In this document: positions 17,421 through 26,521 of the stretch, piece after piece
How the letters are laid out: each line of letters begins with the position of its first letter
Position numbering within the stretch: the stretch's first letter is position 1
Assembly: GCF_004297125.1 (NCBI RefSeq)
Contig: NZ_SCVD01000039.1
Coordinates: 1-64,000, forward strand
DNA length: 64,000 nucleotides
From: Phenylobacterium sp.
GTDB lineage: Bacteria; Pseudomonadota; Alphaproteobacteria; Caulobacterales; Caulobacteraceae
Direction: 5' to 3'
Translations under genes and position numbers: made by a program
Notes under the pieces: generated by a model
Seen by the model: only the letters and a program-made list of their open reading frames with translations
Databases searched by the model: none
What the model was told of the DNA's origin: nothing

Positions 17421-17823
17421 CGGGGGACTCCGTTGTTTGAGGGAATCGCCGATGCGCGCTCACGCGCAACGACCTCTGTCTTGGCCACGTCGGGCCCCGG
17501 GCAGTCACCGGAGCGGAGCGTTTCACGCGGAGCGGAGGGAAACGGCCTTCAGGCCGTTGACGGCCCGGGTGACGTGACAAGATCGGAGGTCGTTGTGTGG
17601 GGGCGTTTGCGCCCGCCCGAAGAGGCGGGCGCGCAACTCGGCGCGCCCCTCGCGCCGATGTCTGAGGTCACGGCTGCGCAGGACTGAGGCCCGACGCGCC
17701 CGCGCAGGTCCCGCGTGAGGGATCGTCACCCGCATGGGCGGAGACCCGACAGGGGCTCCGGGAGCCGTAGGCGACTAGAGCCCGACCCGGCCATCAGGCC
17801 GGGGCACGCCCGTCGCTCCCACG
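17421..17823. other. Structured-looking noncoding region
   Basis: About 400 bases with no credible gene but many inverted repeats: ACGGCCTTCAGGCCGT (17541-17557 region), GCGCCCGCCCGAAGAGGCGGGCGC (17609-17634 region), CGGGGCTCCGGGAGCC-like repeats and CCCGGCCATCAGGCCGGG (17788-17807 region). Such a density of short GC-rich hairpins is more than expected between two genes. It could hold a structured RNA, a leader for the DUF2493 gene or a transfer/replication site. None is recognised. Confidence 0.4.
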
Positions 17824-18728
17824 TTAGCTCGCAGACCGTAGCGACACTTCGCCGTACCACCCGCCACGCACGATCACGAGCTCGCCCCCCACGCTCCGAT
17901 CGCCGCTGTCCCTGATGTGCCGGCTGAAGCGGGCGACGACGTCATCGGAAGGCCAGTTCTCGGGGTCCGAGACGGGTGGCGACCTTGGAGCGCTCGGAGC
18001 GTCGTCATGTTCGTCCAAGCCGGCGAAGAGCCTGTCGACGCCAATCCGCTCCTGATCGACGCGCCAGCCTTCCAGGCCCTGGTCAGCTCTGGATCGCCAA
18101 AGGCGGCCCCCAGGACATCCGCAGACCCGATCGCCGCCAGCTCTCCATCGCCGATCGGGTCCGCCAGAACTCGAACCGCGCCGCCTGGCGACCAGGCCGG
18201 ATCGATCGAAACGCGATAGGCAAAATAGGCGTTCGCCTTGTCCTTGCCGAACAGCAAGAACTCGCATTCGGCGCGCAGCGCGCGATTGCGACACCATTCG
18301 TCCGCCTTTTCCTGAATGGCGGCGCGGAGTTCCTCCAGCAGCAGACGCGGGTCGATGTCGGGGCGCTCTTCGGGCCGAAAGTCGTAGTCGTCGAGAAACT
18401 GCGCGCTCCTGTCGAAGCTTTCCGAAAGGACTGGGGCTCCGTCCCGCCAGACGAGGATGAGCCGCTCCGTGATCCGTGACCGGAAGACGTTGAGGATTTC
18501 GGCGATCAGGGCGTAGGCGCCCGCGTAGGCGACGAAGACCTCGCGCCCCAAGTGGTCGCCATAGTGGCTGAAACGTCCCACCGAGACGTAAGGCACGCGG
18601 TAGCGCGGCACGACACGGACGATCTTCCGCGTCGTCTCAAAGCTGATGGCGGTCTCGCCAACCGAAAGCCGGCCGTCGGCGACGGCGACGAGTCGGTCGG
18701 GAGCCTTGACGAGGAGACAGCTGGTCAT
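17824..18728 (-). pseudogene. Hypothetical protein with apparent frameshift
   Basis: The gene starts at 18728 (MTSCLLVKAPDRLVAVADGR) and reads well to about residue 215 (FGDPEL). Continuing in that frame gives low-complexity Ser/Thr/Pro sequence to a stop at 17874. The next frame instead gives natural sequence (GVDRLFAGLDEHDD, PENWPSDDVVARFSRHIRD, GGELVIVRGGWYGEVSL) to a stop at 17824. A one-base shift near 18075-18095 would restore a protein of about 300 residues. The N-terminal part resembles a self-compartmentalised or Ntn-like fold only loosely, so no function is given. The shift may be real decay or a sequencing error. Confidence 0.6.
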
Positions 18729-18800
18729 CGCCGCCAGTTAGCGGCGGCGGGGCCTAAGGGACAATGGCAGCCCACATTGAGGCGGGTCCTGCCGGACGCG

Positions 18801-19840
18801 TCAGACCTCGGCCTGCGCGATCATTGCCTGCGCGTCGGCCCCGCTGATGATGCGCAACGGCTGGCCCATCGAGATCAGCGACTCCGCCCGACGGTAGGTG
18901 GCGCTGCGCTCGATGCCCCAGGAGAACGGCCGCGCCTCGGCCACCACCAAGAGGTTCGTCTTCGCCCCGACGCTGGACACCACACGCCCGCCTGCGGCGG
19001 CGATCTCCCGCGACAGCGGGCCGTCGCGCGGCTGGCCGAGGATCGCCACCCGCAGGCCCGAGAGCGGCCCGCTGTCGGCCGCCGCTGGCGCCGCGCCGCG
19101 ACTTCGCCTCGGCTGCCCTCGCCAAGGCCCGGCCATCCAGCCGTCGAGGTCGATGCCGGTGTGTTCCATGGCCTTCACTAGAACCCAGCCGGCGACGCGG
19201 GCGTCGCTGAGCGCATCGTGGTGCTGATGCTCCAGGCCGAGGTGCTCAGCCATCAGGTTCAGCGGTGGCTGGGAAGCTCCGGCCACGCATGGCGCGCCAC
19301 CCGCACGCTGTCGAGCCAGCGGGTGCGAATGCGAGGCAGACCGGCGACCTGGCAGGCCGCGCCCAGCGCGCCCTGGTCGAATCCCGAATGGGCGACCGTG
19401 ACCCGGCCGCCGAGGTGCGCCGAGAGCGCCCCATAGAGCTGCGGAAACCGCGGCTTGCCGCGCACGTGGCGTGCGCCGATCCCGTGCAGGCGCGTGTTGA
19501 ACGGCGCAAACACGTCCTGCGGGTCGACCAGCGTCTCCCAGGCCAGCACCTCGCGGTCCCCGGCGAAGCCGACGATGCCGATCTGGCAGATGCTGGAGGC
19601 CCGGCCGCAGGCGGTCTCGACGTCGACCACCACGAAGTCCATCTCGGGCAGCGCAGGCGCAACGACCGGCGCCGCCTCGCGCGGCTCCGCAGGCGGACGC
19701 AACGCGAGCGCGGCCCCCGTCATCAGGCCGAGGCTGCGGGTCAGACGGTCGAGGATCGTCAAGCGGGCGGGTCTCCAGAGCGAGTCGCGGGAACCTGAGA
19801 TCAAGCCGTAAATGGTCCCCACCTCAAGCCCGCGCGTCAC
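18801..19840 (-). pseudogene. 3'-5' exonuclease (DnaQ-like) with BRCT domain, frameshifted
   Basis: The likely start is GTG 19840, overlapping the GcrA stop as GTGA. The exonuclease part has FVVVDVETACG (DEDD motif I), ICQIGIVGF, VTVAHSGFDQGAL (motif II) and, after a shift, HHDALSDARVAGWVL (motif III HDAxxDA). The frame breaks at 19260-19285: one frame ends at WPELPSHR-stop and the other resumes PLNLMAEHLGLEH. One inserted base would join them. The C-terminal 80 residues (LSGLRVAILG, GGRVVSSVGAKTNLLVVAE) look like a BRCT domain. It would be a DNA-processing exonuclease of the element, inactive if the shift is real. Confidence 0.75.
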
Positions 19841-20316
19841 CGCAGGCCGGCCAACTTCATGAGGTGGTTCCGCTCGGTGGGCCGGTAAGCCAGGGCCCCA
19901 TGGGCGGCGCAGTAGGCGCCCCGCGCCTTGCCCCGCCCGCAGAGCCGGAAGCCGTCGGCCAGCGGGTCGCCGATCGGCCAGCGGCATTGGCTCCAGCGCA
20001 CGCTCAGGATCGTGGCCAGGCCGGTGTCCGGAACGGGCTCCACCGGTGGGATCGCGGCCGGCGTCACGCTGGCGGGCCGAATCGCCTGCGCCGCGATCTG
20101 CGGCCGGCGGTAGCGGCGCTCCCCACGCGGCTCCGAGCGGCGCGCGCCCGGCACATGCGGCGCGGCGCGGCCGCTGAGGCCGAGCCGATGCACCTTGCCG
20201 ATCACCGCGTTGCGGGTCACGCCGCCGAGGTCGCGGGCGATCTGGCTGGCGCTGAGGCCGTCGCGCCAAAGGCGTGTGAGGGTGTCGACGCGATCGTCGG
20301 TCCAGGTGGCGGGCAT
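19837..20316 (-). CDS. GcrA family cell-cycle regulator (element-borne paralogue)
   Basis: The 159-residue protein has the GcrA N-terminal helix-turn-helix (MPATWTDDRVDTLTRLWRDG, SASQIARDLGGVTRNAVIGK-VHRLGL) and the C-terminal zinc-finger-like block (CRWPIGDP, LCGRGKARGAYCAAHGALAY). GcrA binds sigma70 and methylated promoters to control S-phase genes in Caulobacter. In the family the middle is variable, here Pro/Arg-rich. This copy lies in mobile-element DNA, translationally coupled to the exonuclease gene, so it is probably not the housekeeping copy. It might tie element genes to host cell-cycle methylation. Confidence 0.9.
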   Translation of the reverse strand: MPATWTDDRVDTLTRLWRDGLSASQIARDLGGVTRNAVIGKVHRLGLSGRAAPHVPGARRSEPRGERRYRRPQIAAQAIRPASVTPAAIPPVEPVPDTGLATILSVRWSQCRWPIGDPLADGFRLCGRGKARGAYCAAHGALAYRPTERNHLMKLAGLR

Positions 20317-20462
20317 GGGGTGTCTCCGGGTCTCGCGAGCCCAATCGGCTCACCCCGGCCCGCCCTCCCTCCGGCTCCGCCCCGCGCCGACGTATTCACG
20401 GTCTTTGACAGGCGGCCCGGCCCGGCGCATGCGAGGTGCAAGTTCAATTCGAGCCGCCGTCC

Positions 20463-20642
20463 ATGTCCCCCACACCCCACGATCAGCGCCCAGAGCTGCG
20501 AATTTCCGAAGACACCTGGCGTCGCGAGTCCGAGCCGGACCGCATCGTGGCCGTGGCGACCAGCATGGGCCGCCGGCTGGTGGTGGTGCGGCGCGATGGC
20601 GCCGAGTTCCAACCCCAGGCTGAGCCGCCGGAGGCCTGGTAG
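20463..20642 (+). CDS. Small hypothetical protein
   Basis: A 59-residue frame (begins MSPTPHDQRPELRISEDTWR) with natural composition, including a central RIVAVATSMGRRLVVVRRDG strand-like segment. It is divergent from gcrA and convergent with ssb, whose terminator follows. No family is recognised. Confidence 0.45.
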   Translation: MSPTPHDQRPELRISEDTWRRESEPDRIVAVATSMGRRLVVVRRDGAEFQPQAEPPEAW

Positions 20643-20674
20643 GCCGGCTCCCGTCCGCACACCCCGTCCAAACG

Positions 20675-20706
20675 AAAAAGAGCTCCGCCGGCGAACCGGC
20701 GGAGCC
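20675..20706 (-). terminator. Rho-independent terminator of ssb
   Basis: On the minus strand the hairpin GGCTCCGCCGG-TTCG-CCGGCGGAGC is followed by TCTTTTTCGTTT. It starts about 20 bases after the ssb stop codon. Confidence 0.88.
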
Positions 20707-20725
20707 GAAGTTGCGGGGAGAGTGG

Positions 20726-21157
20726 CTAGAACGGGATTTCGTCGTCCAGGCTGGGTTCGAAGCCCGGTTCGGGCTCGGCCTCCGGCTCGCGCGCCGTGCC
20801 CGGCCCGCGTTCGGGGCCGGTCCGCTCGGGCCTCGCCTTGATGCGCAGGTTCTCCACGATCAGGCGCAGGTCGTAGTGGGTGGTCCCGTCCTTGCCGGTC
20901 CAGGTGTCGTTCTCGACGTGGCCGCTAACGACGACCCGCGAGCCCTTCTGGGCGTAGGGGCTGATGTAGTCCTCAGCGGTCTTCTCGTTGAAGCAGACGC
21001 AGTTGAAGCCGGTGGTGCGCTCGCCCATCTGGCCGTCGCCGCGCCGGAACCGCACGGTCTCCAGCACCCGGAAGCTGGCGCGCTTCTTACCCGAACCCTG
21101 AGCCGCCAGGATCGAGGGGTCGGCGGCGAGATAGCCTTCGATGATCACGCTTTGCAT
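20726..21157 (-). CDS. ssb: Single-stranded DNA-binding protein
   Basis: The 143-residue protein has an OB fold over about residues 1-105 (MQSVIIEGYLAADPS, FNCVCFNEKTAEDYISPYAQ, GSRVVVSGHVEND) and a Pro/Glu-rich tail ending DDEIPF, the acidic tip by which SSB recruits partner proteins. It protects ssDNA, probably during transfer or replication of the element. It follows a second, shorter SSB-like gene by 34 bases. Confidence 0.9.
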   Translation of the reverse strand: MQSVIIEGYLAADPSILAAQGSGKKRASFRVLETVRFRRGDGQMGERTTGFNCVCFNEKTAEDYISPYAQKGSRVVVSGHVENDTWTGKDGTTHYDLRLIVENLRIKARPERTGPERGPGTAREPEAEPEPGFEPSLDDEIPF

Positions 21158-21191
21158 GGTCAGTCTCCTTGGGAATGAGGAAAGGGGGAGG

Positions 21192-21539
21192 TCAGGCGGC
21201 GTGCCGCAGGGCCTGGGCCGCCCGGTCGGCCGCCCAGTCGAGGACCGTGAGCGAGCGGATGACCAGCTCCTTGGCGGCCCGCTCGCCGCCCTCGCGGGCC
21301 TCGTAGCGGTTGTCGACGAAGGCGCCGATGGCGACCACCTCGCAACCGGCGGCCAGGCCCTCGGCGATCACCCGCTCGTTGAGCCCCTTGGCCCAGCTGA
21401 CGCAGTTGACGCCGACCACCCGCGGCTCGCCCGAGGCGTCGCGGCCCCGGTTCTCGAGCAGCCGGAAGACCGCCTTGGCATAGTCCTCCGTCACCTGCGG
21501 ATCGGCCGCCAAGCGGCCCACGAACACGATGTTCTGCAT
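21192..21539 (-). CDS. SSB-like OB-fold protein without acidic tail
   Basis: The 115-residue protein starts like an SSB (MQNIVFVGRLAADPQVTEDY) and has VVGVNCVSWAKGLNERVIAE and GCEVVAIGAFVDNRYEA at the positions of OB-fold strands. Unlike its neighbour it ends in a helical, Ala-rich segment and lacks the acidic DDxIPF tip, so it may bind DNA without recruiting SSB partners. Function beyond ssDNA or single-strand handling is inferred. Confidence 0.7.
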   Translation of the reverse strand: MQNIVFVGRLAADPQVTEDYAKAVFRLLENRGRDASGEPRVVGVNCVSWAKGLNERVIAEGLAAGCEVVAIGAFVDNRYEAREGGERAAKELVIRSLTVLDWAADRAAQALRHAA

Positions 21540-21695
21540 GACAATCTCCTTGAGTGGACGAAGCGCCGAGGCTCAATCCCCGGACCGCTTCACCCGGCGA
21601 AGCCCTCCCTCCCGCCTCGCGGCGGCTACCGCCGCCGCAAACCCGACACGATGCCGCCTTGGCGAATGCCCCCTCTGGGCGGTAAGCCATCGCCG

Positions 21696-22010
21696 ATGCC
21701 CGACTTCCTCGACATTTCCGGCGCCTCGGGCGCGCGCTACCGCTTCCGCAGCGCCGCGCCCGCCGAGCTGCCGGTGATGGCCGGCAATGTGCTGGTCGCC
21801 AGCGGCCCCTCGGCGCGCCTGAAGGTGCTGTTCTGCGGCGCGGCCCACAGCCTCGTGCGGGCCGCGCCCATCGTCACCGAGACCCTGAAGGCGAACCGCA
21901 ACGCCCGCCTGTTCGTGCGCCTCAACGTGGCCCGCGCGGTGCGCGAGGCCGAGCACGCCGATATCGTGGCGGCCGTCGAGCCCGACGCTGAAGCCGCCGA
22001 CCTCGACTGA
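21696..22010 (+). CDS. Hypothetical protein
   Basis: The 104-residue protein (starts MPDFLDISGASGARYRFRSA) has a compact alpha/beta pattern: LPVMAGNVLVASG, KVLFCGAAHSLVRAAPIVTE, ANRNARLFVRLNVARAVREA. It ends with an acidic tail. It converges with the large helicase gene, 3 bases away. Similar small proteins are found in these element backbones, but I cannot name a function. Confidence 0.6.
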   Translation: MPDFLDISGASGARYRFRSAAPAELPVMAGNVLVASGPSARLKVLFCGAAHSLVRAAPIVTETLKANRNARLFVRLNVARAVREAEHADIVAAVEPDAEAADLD

Positions 22011-22013
22011 CCC

Positions 22014-25000
22014 TCACCCTCCTGGCTCGATCGCCTGGACGACGGCGTGGCGCGCCACCACGGCGGCGGCCACCTCGGGTCGGTCCACCGGCACGAAGAC
22101 CCGCAGGGTGTAGGCGATGATCTCGGTGAAGCACCCGAGCGCCACCAGGGCCGCCCGGTCACCGGCGCCGCCCACGACCTCCAGCCGCCGGCGATCCATC
22201 ACCCGGGCCCGGCGCAACCAGTAGCCGCCGTCCAGGCCGAGCTGGACGCCGCGCTCCAGCACCTCGCGAAGCACCAGCGCCCCGTCCGACCAGGCTTCGG
22301 CGAGGCTGGTCATGCCCAGCGCGGCCTTCAGCGCCGCGACCTGGCTGGCGTCCAGGACGCGGCCCAGCCAGCGGCGGCCGTCCGGCGCCTTCACGCGGCG
22401 CACCTGGGCGCCTCGCCCCGGCAGCCGCGCCCAGACCGGCAGCAGGAGGCCCGTGGCCAGGGTCAGCTCGCGGGTGCGCCAGGGATCGGCCTCGGCGATC
22501 TCGCCCGTCCAGGCGGCGCGCCAGGTCTCCGGCTCCGCGGGCGCCCAGGCCGACTCCTCGAAGGCCTTGGCCGTCTCCAGCGACTTCCCGTCGGGCCGGC
22601 GCAGGCGCACGGCCGGCAGCAGGCGGTCGTTGTCGTCCGTGGTCGTCAGGCCGAGCTCCACCAACGCCGCGCGACCTGATCGTCCGTTGATGGCCAGCAC
22701 GGCGGCGTCACCGAGCCCCTCGGCCAGACCGAGGGCCTCATCGACCCCGAAGAACTCGCGCCTTGTCCGCAGCGCGAACCCCACCAGCCGGGTCTCCGCG
22801 CCGGTGGCCTCGTCGGTTCGGACGGTCTCCTCGGACAGGACCTGCAGGTCCTCGGCGACGATGTCCTCCAGGCCGTGGTCCAGCTGCCCGGAGGCGGCGG
22901 CGCGTTCGACCACCCCGGCCAGGATTTTCTCGTAGTCGGCGAACAGCGCGTTCTGGTCGGCGATACGCAGGGCCAGCAGGCGGTTGAGGAAGGTGTTCAT
23001 GGGCGGCAACTCTTCGCCGCCCTTCAGCTGGCCCTCGCTGTCCAGCAGCTTCAGGGCCGTCTTCGCCTCGAACGCCTCCAGCGACATGCTGGCAAGCTCC
23101 CCAAAGGCCAGCGCGCCGTAGAGCACCAGCAACGCCCGCCGCGCCCAGGGGCTCTCGAGATTGTCCTCGGCCCGGAAGAGGCCCGCGCCGGCGACCCGGC
23201 GCTCCCCGCGGGTCAGCGCGCCCAGCGAGTCGAGCCGCCGCGCGATGGTCGAGAGGAAGCGCTTCTCGCCGTGGATGTCTGTGGTGACCGGCCGGAAGAG
23301 CGGCGGTGACGCCTGATGGGTCCGGTGCGTGCGCCCCAGGCCCTGGATGGCCGCATCGGCGCGCCAGCCCGGCTCGACGAGGTAATGGACGCGCCGCTGG
23401 CGGTTCACGGCGTCCAGGGCGGCATGGTAGCTGCGGCCGGTGCCGCCGGCGTCCGAGAACACCAGCACACGCTTGCGCCCGTCCATGAAGGCGTCGGTCT
23501 CGGACTTGGCGGCCGAGGCGCCCCGGCGCTCGACGACGCGGCGTCCCTCGCGCAACACCACCCGCCGCGAGCGGCCGGTGATCTCCGCCACCGCGCCGGT
23601 CCCGAAGGCGTCGAGGACCGCGTCCAGAACGCCGGGAACCGCCGGCAGGCTGGCCAACCCCGCGACGGTCTCGTCGCGCAGGCGCAGCGCCTCCTGACTG
23701 TGAACCGGACAGCCGTCCTTCATCACCGGCCGCAGGACCACCTGGTCGTCCTTGCCCTCGACCGCCTCCATCAGCGCGGTCGGGAAGGCGCCCTGCAGGT
23801 AGTCCAGGACGTACTCCTTGGGGGTCAGGTCCACCTGCAGGTTGTTCCACTCCTCCGGCGGGATCTCGTCCAGTCGGCGATTCATCACCGCCTCGTTGGT
23901 GGAGACGATCTGCACCACGGCCGAGCGGCCTGCGCCCAGGTCGCGGCGGATGGCCGCCACCAGCGTCGGAGCCTTCAGGCCGGCGAGCAGATGGCCGAAG
24001 AAGCGCAGCTTGGCGCCTTCGAAGGCCGAGCGCAGTGCGCTCATGGCCGCCCCGCTCACCACCTTGCCCTCATCGTCGACCACGCCGATGGCCTGCAGGG
24101 CCGCGGTAAGGTTGGCGTGGATCACCTGGAAGGCGTCGGCCCAGGCGTCCCAGATGGCGATGTCGTCGGCCGTCAGGGGATGCGCCAACGGCGAGTACTC
24201 GACCCCCTCGAACGACAGGCTGCGAGCCACATAAAGGCCCATGGCCTTCAGCTCGCGCGCCACCAGCTCCATGAAGGCGATCCCGCCGGTCTCGGCGGCA
24301 TCGAGGAAGTCGGCGCGGGTGGTGAAGGGCGCGTCGGGACCGCCCCACAGGCCAAGGCGCGCGGCATAGGCGAGGTTTGCGGGCTCGGTGGCCCCAGTCG
24401 CAGACACGTAGAACACCCGTGCGTCCGGGAGGCGGTTCTGCAGGGCGAGGCCCGCCAGCCCCTGTTGCGACGCCTTCTTCGGGCCGCGCCCGCCGACCCC
24501 GCCGGCGGCATTGGCCATGGCGTGGGCTTCGTCGAAGACGATGGCCCCGTCGAAGCCCGCGCCCAGCCAGGCCACGATCTGGTCGAGGCGGGAGGGTCGT
24601 CCGCCCCGGGCCGGCTGGCGCAGGGTGGCGTAGGTCGTGAAGAGCACGCCGCGCTCCAGGCGGATCGCCTCGCCTTGCTTCCAGCGCGACTGCGCCACCA
24701 CGTCGTGCGCCGAGCCGCCGATGGCCTTCCAGTCCCGCTGCGCGTCCTCGAGCAGCGCCTCGTTCTTCGACAGCCAGACGGCGCGCATGCGGCCGTGCGC
24801 CATGTTGTCGGCGATGACCGCGGCGATCTGGCGGCCCTTGCCGGCGCCGGTGCCGTCGCCGAGGAACATGCCGCGCCGCAACCGGACCGCGCCCTCGGTG
24901 TCCGCGTCCGCGAGCCGCAGCTCGTGGGCGGCCTCCCCAGGTAGCCACCACCCCGACAGGTGCGCGCCGTGCGCCTCGCCGGCGTACACGACGGTCTCGG

Positions 25001-26261
25001 CCTGGGCGTCGGAGAGCCGTCCCTCGGCCCGCAGGACCGCCGGAAGCCGAGGCCGATGCGTGGGCGCCGGCGGCGCCACCGACGCCATCGCCCCCGACTC
25101 CACCAGCGGTGTCGGATGGGGATGCGCGGCCGCAAAGGCGATCCGCCCGAGCCGCCAGGCCTGGTAGAGGCCGACGTCGCGCCCTTCGCCGGACCACGCG
25201 GCCTCCGCATAGTCCAGGGTCTGGGCGTCCTCCAGGAAGCGCAGCGCGATCGCGGGTCCGCTCAGGCCGCGAGGCCGCAGCGCCAAGCCCACAGGCCCCA
25301 CGCGCGCCAGGCGCGGCTGACAGGTCGGTCGCGCCGGCAGGCCTCCGGTCCAGGCGGCCGCGTCCGCCAGCGCCACGGCCGTCTCCAGCGCGGCGGGCTG
25401 CGCGCCCGCGCCGCGGTCGAGCACCAGGATTCCGGTCTCCACGCCGGTGCCATGCTTGGCGAAGGCTCCAGGCGGCAGGACCAAGCGCCCCACCACCCGC
25501 CCAACCCGCCGCACCGCCGCGAGCAAGCCGGCGTCGGTCAAAGCGCTCGCCGGCACGATGGCGGCCACGCGACCGCCCTCGGCCACGCAGGCCAGCGCCG
25601 CGAGCACGTGCGAGCCCAGCCCCGCGAACGGCGGGTTCATTACGACAGCGTGGAAGCCCCCGGCCTCCGGCAGCAGGTCTCCCAGGTGCGCCGCATCAAG
25701 CCGCGTGCGCGCCGCGCCCGGGAACAGCCCGTCCAGCAGCCCGGCGCGCCGGTCGCTGAGCTCATTGAGGGTGACAGCCGCGCCGCACGCTTCCGCCACC
25801 GCGGCCACCATGCCCACGCCGGCCGACGGCTCCAGCACCTTGTCGCCGGGACGCACCTGGGCGGCCAGCACCAGCAAGGCGGCCAGCGGCGCCGGGCTCG
25901 AGAACTGGTCGAGCGCCAGCTGGTGCTCGGAGCGGCGGGTGTGGGTGAGCCCTAGGTCCACCAGATCGGCCAAGGCGCCCACGACCTCTGCCGGGGCGTC
26001 CTCGAGCCGCGCCACCTGGCCCGCGATCCGGCGGACCTGGAGCACCATGGCCGCCTCGATGGCGTCGTAGGCGTCGCGCCAGTCCCAGGCTCCCTCGGCG
26101 TCCGTCGCGCCGAAGGTGGTGGTGAGCACGGTGGAGACCACGCGCCGCTCAAGGGGGCGGCCGCGGAAGAGGTGAGGGGCGAGTGCGCGGCCGGCGGCGA
26201 GCAAGTTCTGCGGACGGTCTCCAGCGGCGTCGGCGGCGAAGAGCGGAAGGGCGGCGTTCAT
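22014..26261 (-). CDS. Methylase-helicase fusion, Strawberry-notch-like family
   Basis: The 1415-residue protein has an N-terminal adenine-methyltransferase-like domain (EPSAGVG about residue 144, NPPF about residue 209). This is followed by a superfamily 2 helicase with Walker A GDGTGAGKGRQIA near residue 470 and Walker B DEAHAM near residue 575. A second helicase lobe near residues 930-1050 contains VFSDAGGTGRSYHAALDAVN and GLGRTHRTHQASPP. Proteins of this type are common in large conjugative elements and phages and are thought to be DNA-maintenance or anti-restriction factors; the activity is unproven. Start chosen at ATG 26261. A pair of palindromes lies upstream. Confidence 0.85.
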   Translation of the reverse strand: MNAALPLFAADAAGDRPQNLLAAGRALAPHLFRGRPLERRVVSTVLTTTFGATDAEGAWDWRDAYDAIEAAMVLQVRRIAGQVARLEDAPAEVVGALADLVDLGLTHTRRSEHQLALDQFSSPAPLAALLVLAAQVRPGDKVLEPSAGVGMVAAVAEACGAAVTLNELSDRRAGLLDGLFPGAARTRLDAAHLGDLLPEAGGFHAVVMNPPFAGLGSHVLAALACVAEGGRVAAIVPASALTDAGLLAAVRRVGRVVGRLVLPPGAFAKHGTGVETGILVLDRGAGAQPAALETAVALADAAAWTGGLPARPTCQPRLARVGPVGLALRPRGLSGPAIALRFLEDAQTLDYAEAAWSGEGRDVGLYQAWRLGRIAFAAAHPHPTPLVESGAMASVAPPAPTHRPRLPAVLRAEGRLSDAQAETVVYAGEAHGAHLSGWWLPGEAAHELRLADADTEGAVRLRRGMFLGDGTGAGKGRQIAAVIADNMAHGRMRAVWLSKNEALLEDAQRDWKAIGGSAHDVVAQSRWKQGEAIRLERGVLFTTYATLRQPARGGRPSRLDQIVAWLGAGFDGAIVFDEAHAMANAAGGVGGRGPKKASQQGLAGLALQNRLPDARVFYVSATGATEPANLAYAARLGLWGGPDAPFTTRADFLDAAETGGIAFMELVARELKAMGLYVARSLSFEGVEYSPLAHPLTADDIAIWDAWADAFQVIHANLTAALQAIGVVDDEGKVVSGAAMSALRSAFEGAKLRFFGHLLAGLKAPTLVAAIRRDLGAGRSAVVQIVSTNEAVMNRRLDEIPPEEWNNLQVDLTPKEYVLDYLQGAFPTALMEAVEGKDDQVVLRPVMKDGCPVHSQEALRLRDETVAGLASLPAVPGVLDAVLDAFGTGAVAEITGRSRRVVLREGRRVVERRGASAAKSETDAFMDGRKRVLVFSDAGGTGRSYHAALDAVNRQRRVHYLVEPGWRADAAIQGLGRTHRTHQASPPLFRPVTTDIHGEKRFLSTIARRLDSLGALTRGERRVAGAGLFRAEDNLESPWARRALLVLYGALAFGELASMSLEAFEAKTALKLLDSEGQLKGGEELPPMNTFLNRLLALRIADQNALFADYEKILAGVVERAAASGQLDHGLEDIVAEDLQVLSEETVRTDEATGAETRLVGFALRTRREFFGVDEALGLAEGLGDAAVLAINGRSGRAALVELGLTTTDDNDRLLPAVRLRRPDGKSLETAKAFEESAWAPAEPETWRAAWTGEIAEADPWRTRELTLATGLLLPVWARLPGRGAQVRRVKAPDGRRWLGRVLDASQVAALKAALGMTSLAEAWSDGALVLREVLERGVQLGLDGGYWLRRARVMDRRRLEVVGGAGDRAALVALGCFTEIIAYTLRVFVPVDRPEVAAAVVARHAVVQAIEPGG

Positions 26262-26346
26262 GTCGGAGCTCCGGCCCGGCGCGGAGGGCGGCTCCCTCCA
26301 CTTCGCCGGGCTCGCCCCCGCCCACCCTTCCTCCGGTCCCAGTAGG

Positions 26347-26381
26347 ACGGCGCCGTCCCGGAGCGACCGGAACGGCGCCGT
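26347..26381. promoter_or_regulatory. Two identical 10-bp palindromes upstream of the helicase gene
   Basis: ACGGCGCCGT occurs at 26347-26356 and 26372-26381, 25 bases apart centre to centre, in the 260-base gap between parB and the helicase gene. This could be an operator or a ParB-binding centromere site. The rest of the gap (26262-26521) shows no gene. Confidence 0.45.
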
Positions 26382-26521
26382 CGACCCGACTGCGCACCGC
26401 GGAGGGAGCCGCTGTGGTCTCCACGCTGAGAGCGCTCCAGTCGTGCCCACGGCTCGGCCGCACCGGCTCTACGGTGCGAAGCGCCGGCCGTTCGCGACGG
26501 GCATGCGCGTCAGGCTTTCTT

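Noticed and set aside
23316..24944. Long plus-strand open frame inside the helicase gene
   Set aside because: Low-complexity Arg/Ala/Gly/His sequence opposite clear helicase motifs; a shadow frame.
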